Assembly: GCF_034808145.1 (NCBI RefSeq) | Contig: NZ_JAXHGM010000001.1 | Location: 744,001-808,000, forward strand | Direction of reading: 5' to 3' | Length of the DNA: 64,000 bases | Source: Halorubellus sp034808145 | GTDB lineage: Archaea; Halobacteriota; Halobacteria; Halobacteriales; Natrialbaceae | Part shown: positions 58,055-64,000 of the stretch, piece after piece | Layout of the letters: each line of letters starts with the position of its first letter | Position numbering within the stretch: position 1 is the stretch's first letter | The notes under the pieces: model-generated | The model's database searches: none | What the model saw: only the letters and a program-made list of their open reading frames with translations | What the model was told of the DNA's origin: nothing | Position numbers and translations under genes: made by a program

Positions 58055-58999
58055 ATGTCGATTCCGCTGTCCGTCGAGTCCGTCAGCGTTGGCGGTGTCA
58101 CCGTCGGCTCTGACCTCCTCGGGTGGCTCGTCCTCGCCGCGTTCCTCCTCGGTGCCGTCCTCGACATCGCTCGCCGCCGCGACGGCGCCCGGTACGCGTA
58201 CGCCGGGGCGTGGGCGTTGTTCGCCGCGTTCTGGGGCGTCGTCGCGCCGCACTTCCTGTTCACGAAGGCGTCCGCGATCGAGGGCGTGCTCGCCATCGTC
58301 GCCGTCCCGGCCTGTCTCTACACGGGGTATCTGCTGTGGAACGGTCGCGACGGTCTGTACACGCTCTCGCGGGCGGTCTTCCTGATGGGCGTCATCTACT
58401 ATCCGACGCAGGCGATACCGGCGGTCCGGCGGTTCCTCATCGAACTGGTCGCCGACCAGACGTACTGGGGCGTCCAGTTGCTCGGGTACAGCCCGGGGTA
58501 CACGAACGGTCCGGAGTTCGGGTACCAGAACATGATCGTGTTCAGCGAGTTCGCGACGTACATCGTCTACGCGTGTACCGGTATCGGGTCGATGGCGATC
58601 TTCGCGGGCCTCATCGCCGCGGTGGACGCACCCGTCCGCCGGAAGGTGAAGTCGTTCGCGCTCGCCATCGGCATCATCTGGGTGCTGAACCTGTTCCGGA
58701 ACGTGTTCGTCGCGATCGCGGCGGGGAAGGGCTGGTTCCAGCACGGGGCGGTCCTCGATCTGGCGGCGCTGGCGGGCGTCGAGGCGTCGCACGCGTCGTT
58801 CTGGTTCGCGCATAGCGTCCTCGCGCAGACGGGGTCGGTGTTCGCGCTCGTCGGCATCACGTGGATCGTTGTCCAGGAACTCCCGGAGATGCTGGGCGTC
58901 CTCGAGGAGGTGCTGTTCGTCGCGACGGGGAGCGAGTACGACCTGGAGAGCGCGCTGGACGTCGAGGACTCGGCGGTGCGTGCCGACGGCGGGGAATGA
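58055..58999 (+). CDS. artA: Archaeosortase A
   Basis: A 314-residue polytopic transpeptidase of the exosortase/archaeosortase superfamily. Active-site residues are C174 (YACTGIGSM), R215 (LNLFRNVFV) and H253 (FWFAHSVLAQ). ArtA recognises proteins with a C-terminal PGF-CTERM tripartite signal, removes it and allows lipid attachment; the S-layer glycoprotein is the classic substrate. No PGF-CTERM substrate is visible in this window. The C-terminus is an acidic cytoplasmic tail. About eight transmembrane helices, normal length. Confidence 0.95.
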   Translation: MSIPLSVESVSVGGVTVGSDLLGWLVLAAFLLGAVLDIARRRDGARYAYAGAWALFAAFWGVVAPHFLFTKASAIEGVLAIVAVPACLYTGYLLWNGRDGLYTLSRAVFLMGVIYYPTQAIPAVRRFLIELVADQTYWGVQLLGYSPGYTNGPEFGYQNMIVFSEFATYIVYACTGIGSMAIFAGLIAAVDAPVRRKVKSFALAIGIIWVLNLFRNVFVAIAAGKGWFQHGAVLDLAALAGVEASHASFWFAHSVLAQTGSVFALVGITWIVVQELPEMLGVLEEVLFVATGSEYDLESALDVEDSAVRADGGE

Positions 59000-59021
59000 C
59001 CACGAGTCCGTCACCGCGCCG

Positions 59022-59762
59022 ATGACGGGTGCCGGGGCGACGTCGACGCCGGGTCGCGACGACCTCGCGTTCCGCGACCGCGCCGTCTACGTCTCCGGGA
59101 GCGACGTGCTCGTGCTCGCGGACCTCCACGTCGGGCGAGCGGACGCGAGCGACGTCGACTTCCCGGTCGGGGAGCGAGCGCACCTCCGGGACCGCTTGGA
59201 GGCGCTCCTCGACGCGTTCGCGCCCGAGACGGTCGTCTTCGCGGGTGACGTGCTCCATCGGTTCGAGTACGTTCCCGCGGTCGCTCGCGAGACGCTCGAC
59301 GAACTCGTCGCGAGCGTCGCCGCTGCGGGCGCGGACCTCGTCGCGACGCCGGGGAACCACGACCCGCAACTCCCAGGGGTTCTCGACGCGCCCACGCCCG
59401 ACTGTCATCGGTTCGACGACGTCGTCGTCTGCCACGGGCACGAGCCACCCGCGGAGGATGCCGCGTCCGCGAGCGACGTCGCGCTCTACGTCGTCGGCCA
59501 CGACCATCCGACCATCGACATCGAGGGCCAGCGACGCCCGACGTACCTCTACGGTCCCGGGACGTACCGCGGGAGCGACGTCCTGCTGCTCCCGAGCTTC
59601 ACAGAACTGGCAGCGGGCGTCGAGGTGAACGGGATGTGGACCGACGACTTCTCGTCGCCGCTGGTGACGGACGCGAACGCGCTCCGGCCGGTGGTGTACG
59701 ACGCTGACGCGCGCGAACCGCTGTGGTTCCCGCCGCTCGGCGACCTGCGCGCGCACCTCTGA
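59022..59762 (+). CDS. Metallophosphoesterase
   Basis: A 246-residue calcineurin-like phosphoesterase. The metal motifs are in order: ADLHVG, FAGDVLH, ATPGNHD, VCHGHEPP and VVGHDHPTI. This arrangement resembles the archaeal MJ0037-like subgroup, which has predicted DNA or nucleotide substrates. It starts 22 nt after the artA stop and may share its transcript. Start MTGAGATSTPG is the first ATG; the start could be further in. Exact substrate unknown. Confidence 0.9.
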   Translation: MTGAGATSTPGRDDLAFRDRAVYVSGSDVLVLADLHVGRADASDVDFPVGERAHLRDRLEALLDAFAPETVVFAGDVLHRFEYVPAVARETLDELVASVAAAGADLVATPGNHDPQLPGVLDAPTPDCHRFDDVVVCHGHEPPAEDAASASDVALYVVGHDHPTIDIEGQRRPTYLYGPGTYRGSDVLLLPSFTELAAGVEVNGMWTDDFSSPLVTDANALRPVVYDADAREPLWFPPLGDLRAHL

Positions 59763-59799
59763 ACGGACGGACGGGTGTCGACGACCGCTACTGGCGTCC

Positions 59800-61065
59800 T
59801 CAGGTGTCCGCGGCGACGGCCTCCGCGGCGACGCGCCCGCTCTCGAGCGCACCCTGGATGCTCGACCAGCGCGTGTGGTCGCCGGCGAGGTACACGCGAC
59901 CGTCGGGGTCGCGGACGTCCGCCAGGTCGTCCTGGAAGCCCGGTGGCTGAGCGAACTGCGCGAACGAGAGTCGGTCGACGTGCCGGCACTCCAGGCCGTC
60001 GACGTGCCGTTCCGGGTACCACGACGAGAGCGTCGACCGGACCTCCTCGGCGAGCGCGTCGTCGCTCGCGTCCTGCTCGCCGAGGAAGGTCGCGGAGAGC
60101 ACGTCGGCGCCCTCCGGCGCGTACTCTCGCGCGACCTCGGTGTGGTGGACGATCTGGTTCGGGCGGTCGTCCGCGGCGTTCAGGAGGATGCGACCCTTCG
60201 TTCCGAGGTCGAGGCCGTCCGGTGCGGCGAACCACAGCGTCACGCACGCCTTCCCGGTCGTCGGGACGTCGACGCCCGTCAACGCGTGCGCGGCGGTCGG
60301 GTCGGTCGCGACGACAACCGCGTCCGCGTCCACGGTCTCGCTGTCGACGGAGACGCTCGCCCCGTCCGCGCGCCCGTCGACCGTCTGGACGGGCGTATCG
60401 TGGATGACGTCCACGCCGGCGGCGTCGGCGCGCTCGGCGAGCTGTGCGGTGACGGCGCCCATGCCGTCTGCCGGGACGACGGTGCGGCCGCGCGAGAGCA
60501 TCGCGAACGTGTACTCGAACACGCCGCAACTCGTCGACAGCGACCGGTCGAGCGTGATGCCGCCGTAGAACGGCGCGGCGAAGTGCTCGACGAACCGGTC
60601 GCTGAACCCGCGGTCCTCGAGGTACTCGCGGGTCGTCCGGTCGCCGTCAGCGAGAAGGGTCGCGGGGTCCTCGCCGGAGAGGTCCCGGCGCAGCGCGAGC
60701 GTCCGGAGCTTGTCACCGATCGTCACCTCGCGGTTCAGCGCCGACTCGACGATGGCTTCGGGGTCACCGAACGGGTCCGCGAGCACCGACCGCTGGCCGT
60801 CCCGAGCGATGATGGCGCCCGGCCGGAAGTCCCGGAGGTCGAGCGCGTCCAGGTCGAGCTCTCTCCGGACCGCGGGGTACGCGGTGAACATGACCTGGAA
60901 CCCGCGGTCGAACGTGTACCCGTCCTCGCGACGCGAGCGAACGCGCCCGCCGACGTCGTGCTCGCGCTCGAAAACGGTGACGTCCGCGCCGCGAGCCGCG
61001 AGCCGTCGCGCGGCGACCAACCCCGCCAGTCCGCTCCCGACCACGACCACGTCTGCGTCGTCCAT
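59800..61065 (-). CDS. NAD(P)/FAD-dependent oxidoreductase (phytoene desaturase-like fold)
   Basis: A 421-residue flavoprotein of the amine oxidase/phytoene desaturase superfamily. FAD-binding dinucleotide motif VVVVGSGLAGLVAARRLAAR with E (FEREHDVGGR) at the end of strand 2, and the C-terminal FAD site GRVYLAGDHTRWSSIQGALE. Substrates of this haloarchaeal group are unknown; carotenoid or isoprenoid oxidation is possible. The start follows a TATA-like GTTATGCC about 27 nt upstream. It stands alone. Confidence 0.92.
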   Translation of the reverse strand: MDDADVVVVGSGLAGLVAARRLAARGADVTVFEREHDVGGRVRSRREDGYTFDRGFQVMFTAYPAVRRELDLDALDLRDFRPGAIIARDGQRSVLADPFGDPEAIVESALNREVTIGDKLRTLALRRDLSGEDPATLLADGDRTTREYLEDRGFSDRFVEHFAAPFYGGITLDRSLSTSCGVFEYTFAMLSRGRTVVPADGMGAVTAQLAERADAAGVDVIHDTPVQTVDGRADGASVSVDSETVDADAVVVATDPTAAHALTGVDVPTTGKACVTLWFAAPDGLDLGTKGRILLNAADDRPNQIVHHTEVAREYAPEGADVLSATFLGEQDASDDALAEEVRSTLSSWYPERHVDGLECRHVDRLSFAQFAQPPGFQDDLADVRDPDGRVYLAGDHTRWSSIQGALESGRVAAEAVAADT

Positions 61066-61172
61066 ACCCGGCCGTTGGAGCGTCGACGGCATAACGACCC
61101 GGGGAATCCGTTCGCTCCTCGCCGGCCGCCGCGATGGACAGGGATTAGTCCCGGCCGTCCGAACGCCCGACC

Positions 61173-62366
61173 ATGGATACGACGGACGGCTTCGTCGGCC
61201 TGGAGTGCGTCGACTGCGGCGAACGCTTCGACGCGGCGACCGCGACGCATCGCTGCCCGGACTGCGACGGCATCCTCGACCCGGCGTACGACTACGACGC
61301 CGTCGACCTCACGCGCGAGACGCTCCGCGAACGCCCGTTCGACTCGATGTGGCGGTACGAGGAGCTCCTCCCGTTCTCGCGCGAGACCGCGGTGTCGATG
61401 GACGAGGGCGCGACGCCGCTCGTCGAGTGCCCGTCGCTCGCGGACGAACTCGGCGTCGGGTCGGTGTACGTCAAGGACGAGGGCCGGAACCCGACGGGGA
61501 CGTTCAAGGACCGCGGGCAGTCGCCGGCCGTGACCGCCGCGGTCGAGCACGGCGCGACCGACGTCGCGCTCGCCTCCGCGGGGAACGCGGGGCAGGCGGC
61601 GAGCGCGTACGCGGGCCGCGCCGGCCTCGACTCGCACGTGTTCCTCCCCGCTCGGTCCGGGTTCACGAACAAGGCGATGGTGAACGTCCACGGCGGCGAC
61701 ATGACGGTCGTCGGCGGCCGCATCGACGACGCCGGGGAGGCGTACGCCGAGGCGATGGACGAGCACGACGACTGGTACTCGGTGAAGACGTTCGTCACGC
61801 CGTACCGCCACGAGGGCAAGAAGACGATGTACTGCGAGATAGCCGAACAGCTCGACTTCGAGGCGCCCGACCACGTCGTCTACCCGACCGGCGGCGGCGT
61901 CGGCCTCGTCGGGATGCACAAGGCCGCCGGCGAGTTCCGCGACCTCGACCTCGTCGACGACGAGCCGGCGTTCCACGTCGCACAGGCCGAGGGCTGCGCG
62001 CCGATCGTGAAGGCGTTCGACGACGGGACGGAGCGCCACGAGCCGTGGGACGTCCCGGACACAATCTGTGGCGGTATCGAGATTCCGGACCCGGGCGCGA
62101 GCCATCTCGTGCTGGACGCGGTCCGCGAATCCGGCGGGCGCGCGGTCGCGACGAGCGACGAGGAGATACTCGACGCCGCCGTCTCGGTCGCGCAGAACGA
62201 GGGCGTCGAGATGGCGCCGACGTGCGCCGCGGCCGCCTCGGGCGCGTGGGCGCTCGCCGAGGACGACGCGTTCGACGACGACGACACCGTCGTCATCGTC
62301 AACACCGGGACCGGGAACAAGGAGGCCGACGTCCTCCGCAGTCACCTCATGGGCAAGGGTATCTGA
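61173..62366 (+). CDS. thrC: Threonine synthase
   Basis: A 397-residue PLP enzyme converting O-phosphohomoserine to threonine. N-terminal zinc ribbon C12/C15 and C28/C31 (typical for archaeal enzymes), catalytic Lys112 in NPTGTFKDRG, SAGNAGQAASAYAGRAG substrate loop, PTGGGVGLVGMHKAAGE phosphate-binding loop and the terminal NTGTGNKE. The function is secure at family level; haloarchaea often have more than one copy. Confidence 0.94.
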   Translation: MDTTDGFVGLECVDCGERFDAATATHRCPDCDGILDPAYDYDAVDLTRETLRERPFDSMWRYEELLPFSRETAVSMDEGATPLVECPSLADELGVGSVYVKDEGRNPTGTFKDRGQSPAVTAAVEHGATDVALASAGNAGQAASAYAGRAGLDSHVFLPARSGFTNKAMVNVHGGDMTVVGGRIDDAGEAYAEAMDEHDDWYSVKTFVTPYRHEGKKTMYCEIAEQLDFEAPDHVVYPTGGGVGLVGMHKAAGEFRDLDLVDDEPAFHVAQAEGCAPIVKAFDDGTERHEPWDVPDTICGGIEIPDPGASHLVLDAVRESGGRAVATSDEEILDAAVSVAQNEGVEMAPTCAAAASGAWALAEDDAFDDDDTVVIVNTGTGNKEADVLRSHLMGKGI

Positions 62367-62503
62367 CCCGACGGTCGGCTCGTACCACCGCGCGACTGCG
62401 TGGTCGGCGCAGGCGCGGTACGGACCGCAAAGCGGCTACGAAGCGTCGAGCGTCGGTTCCTGCCGCGGATGGACGTGTTGGGGCGTTCGATGGACGACGG
62501 TGG

Positions 62504-62881
62504 TCAGTCCGCCATCGAGTGCGCGCGCAACTGGTCCGCCGCGTTCGACTCCGCCTCAACGTCGACGGTCGCACCGGAGCCGACGGAGATCGTGAGGTCG
62601 ACGTGTCCCGCGATATACTCGCGTTCGTGCGACCCGGACGACGACAGCCGGAGGCGTTCGTCGAGCAACGCGGCGTCGGTGAGCGTGTCGAGCTTCCGGT
62701 ACGTCGTCGACGTCGGGAGGTCGCACGTCTCCGCGAGTTCGCTCGCTGACAGCGCCTCGTCCTCGACCGCCTGGACGATGGCGCGGCAGTCCTCGTCCTG
62801 GAGCGCCGTGAGGAGCGCGTCGGTGTCGACTTCGGTCGTCTGCTCGATACCAATCTGGTCGGGAGCACGCTGTGCGGACAT
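62504..62881 (-). CDS. Winged-helix transcription regulator (ArsR-like)
   Basis: A 125-residue protein with an HTH core: DALLTALQDEDCRAIVQAV, then LSASELAETCDLPTSTTYRK (recognition helix) and a C-terminal beta region (GHVDLTISVGSGATVDV). It lacks metal-binding Cys clusters. It is divergent from the Bat-like regulator at 63000 across a 118-nt spacer, so the pair may be co-regulated. Target unknown. Confidence 0.88.
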   Translation of the reverse strand: MSAQRAPDQIGIEQTTEVDTDALLTALQDEDCRAIVQAVEDEALSASELAETCDLPTSTTYRKLDTLTDAALLDERLRLSSSGSHEREYIAGHVDLTISVGSGATVDVEAESNAADQLRAHSMAD

Positions 62882-62946
62882 GGGGTCGTTCTTACTACAA
62901 CATACTGACGGGTGCCCCTCGTCTTGACACCCATAGAACGATGGGG

Positions 62947-62954
62947 GTTTAAGT
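62947..62954 (+). promoter_or_regulatory. TATA box of the Bat-type HTH gene
   Basis: GTTTAAGT lies 46-53 nt upstream of ATG 63000 but exactly 25-32 nt upstream of an in-frame GTG at 62979, leaving the start ambiguous. Confidence 0.55.
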
Positions 62955-62999
62955 CAGTTCGGGGAAGGAATTACGGGAGTGCGTCGAGACGCCACCGAC

Positions 63000-63761
63000 A
63001 TGAGCGACGGCATCCGAGCGGAGATACGCGTGGACGGCCCCACCGGCTGTCCGGCGACGCGCGTCGTCGACGACACCGGGACGACAGCCGAGGACGTCAC
63101 GCGCGCGGTCTCGCGCGATGGCGAGCGCGTCGTCGAGGAGTTCCTGCTCGCCGACCCCGTCGGCGTCGACGTCGGCGGTACCGACGCAGCCGACGCCGAG
63201 ACGGCGGGCACTGACGCAACCGACGCCGAGACGGGCGGTACCGACGAGGAATCGGACGGCGAGACCGCCGACGGACCCGCGGGCACCGACCCCGACGTCA
63301 CCCCGCGACTCGTGTTCGACTACGGCGACCACGCGACCTACCGGTTCGAACGCGACCGCGACGTCGCCTGTCCCTGCGAGGTCGTCGAAGCGCACGACTG
63401 TCCGACCGCCGACGTCGCCATCCGGACCGACGGCGTGCACGTCACGTTCCACGTCCCCGACATGACCGCGCTGCAGGCGCTCGTCGCCGACCTCCGCGAA
63501 CAGTTCCCGTCGCTCGACGTCAAGCGCCTCCTCCGGTCCACGGGCGACGCCGGCGCGCACAACCTCGTGTTCGTCGACCGCAGTCGCCTCACCGAACGAC
63601 AGCTCGAGGTGCTCGAGACCGCGCACCGGATGGGGTACTTCCAGCACCCGAAGGGCGCGAACGCCGGCGAGGTCGCCACCGAACTCGACATCACGCGGTC
63701 GACGTTCAGCGAACACCTCGCCGCCGCACAGAGCAAGCTCCTCGACGCCATCCTCGAATGA
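63000..63761 (+). CDS. Bat-type helix-turn-helix regulator (HTH_10)
   Basis: A 253-residue regulator. The C-terminal HTH_10 domain is typical of bacterioopsin-activator-like proteins: LTERQLEVLETAHRMGYFQH, then ATELDITRSTFSEHLAAAQS. The N-terminal half has a Cys pair (DVACPCEVVEAHDCP) of possible sensory use and an imperfect repeat (GTDAADAETAGTDATDAETG) encoded by a 30-bp duplication. A GTG at 62979 is an alternative start that would add MRRDATD. Signal and target unknown; divergent from an ArsR-like gene. Confidence 0.9.
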   Translation: MSDGIRAEIRVDGPTGCPATRVVDDTGTTAEDVTRAVSRDGERVVEEFLLADPVGVDVGGTDAADAETAGTDATDAETGGTDEESDGETADGPAGTDPDVTPRLVFDYGDHATYRFERDRDVACPCEVVEAHDCPTADVAIRTDGVHVTFHVPDMTALQALVADLREQFPSLDVKRLLRSTGDAGAHNLVFVDRSRLTERQLEVLETAHRMGYFQHPKGANAGEVATELDITRSTFSEHLAAAQSKLLDAILE

Positions 63762-63792
63762 CCGTCGGTCGCGGTCATCGCAACCCCACGGG

Positions 63793-63800
63793 TTTTACGT
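63793..63800 (+). promoter_or_regulatory. TATA box of the last gene
   Basis: TTTTACGT, 25-32 nt upstream of the ATG at 63825. Confidence 0.6.
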
Positions 63801-63824
63801 GTGCCAGGTCCGGAGTACCTCGTG

Positions 63825-64000
63825 ATGGCCGACGTACGTAGCGTATCGCTGACGACGACGGAGATCGAGGCGTTCCTCGGTGACGCGGGGACCGGCGTGC
63901 TCTCGCTCGCTCGCGACGACGTCCCCTACTCGTTCCCGGTCTCGTACGGGTACGCGACCGACGACGGCGAGTTCTACCTCCGCCTCGGGTACGACGACGA
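63825..64000 (+). CDS. Pyridoxamine 5'-phosphate oxidase-fold protein, N-terminal part
   Basis: The first 58 residues of a protein cut by the window end. MADVRSVSLTTTEIEAFLGD followed by GTGVLSLARDDVPYSFPVSY fits the split-barrel flavin-binding fold of the PNPOx family, common as small proteins in haloarchaea. A leaderless promoter precedes it. Full length and exact subgroup cannot be judged. Confidence 0.8.
   Translation, partial: MADVRSVSLTTTEIEAFLGDAGTGVLSLARDDVPYSFPVSYGYATDDGEFYLRLGYDD

Noticed and set aside
1..64000. Mobile elements, integrases, attachment sites, toxin-antitoxin or defence islands
   Set aside because: No transposase, integrase, terminal inverted repeat pair, restriction or CRISPR-associated gene is recognisable; all longer genes match core or haloarchaeal families.

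Overview
The window is chromosomal DNA from an extremely halophilic archaeon (class Halobacteria). The evidence is high G+C, strongly acidic predicted proteins, Tat signal peptides (RRxFL type), halocyanins, archaeal ribosomal and translation proteins (L44e, S27e, aIF2-alpha, Nop10), archaeosortase A, type IV pilins of the DDxAVSPVIG type, an archaeal initiator tRNA and TATA-like boxes about 22-32 nt upstream of many start codons (leaderless promoters). I see no rRNA, CRISPR array, insertion sequence, integrase, phage gene or origin; it reads as core chromosome. Species cannot be named from this.

Layout. 1-13 kb: DNA repair and housekeeping, with the end of nreA, a DUF302 protein, a CPBP protease, a Mut7-C protein, polX, glycerate 2-kinase, an SDR oxidoreductase, endonuclease V, a zinc-finger rhomboid protease, phosphomevalonate decarboxylase and endonuclease III. 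13-20 kb: a cytochrome bc (complex III-like) locus: halocyanin, Rieske protein, b6-type cytochrome b split into two genes, and at least five small membrane or accessory proteins known only as haloarchaeal DUFs. 20-27 kb: a degenerate NAD-kinase-like protein, M28 and M42 peptidases, an orphan 2-oxoacid dehydrogenase E1-alpha, a divergent Lrp regulator/EamA exporter pair and a second halocyanin. 27-31 kb: trkA-trkH potassium uptake. 31-33 kb: a secreted Asp/Ser-rich repeat protein broken by an assembly gap of 98 N. 33-41 kb: coaBC, then a complete seven-gene mrp (mnh) Na+/H+ antiporter operon on the minus strand, with a divergent winged-helix gene.

41-49 kb: two pilin-like genes, hpt, a peptide-type ABC transporter (one permease divergent from the other permease and two ATPases, no binding protein in view), a candidate structured RNA region and the initiator tRNA-Met. 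49-54 kb: a membrane glycan cluster (GtrA, GT2, DUF2298). 54-57 kb: the conserved translation cluster rpl44e-rps27e-aif2a-nop10-PAC2, preceded by a frameshifted small gene. 57-64 kb: a Tat lipoprotein, a membrane J-domain protein, artA, a metallophosphoesterase, an FAD oxidoreductase, threonine synthase, two divergent HTH regulators and the start of a flavin-nucleotide-binding (PPOX-fold) protein.

How the parts connect. The bc locus feeds electrons to membrane-tethered halocyanins (two paralogues here) in place of cytochrome c. Trk (K+ in) and Mrp (Na+ out) are the two sides of salt-in osmoadaptation. Many genes overlap by ATGA or by 8 nt (mrp, trk, rps27e-aif2a, DUF7315-7314, the ABC ATPases), indicating translational coupling. 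DUF numbers are from memory of the families and were not checked by search.
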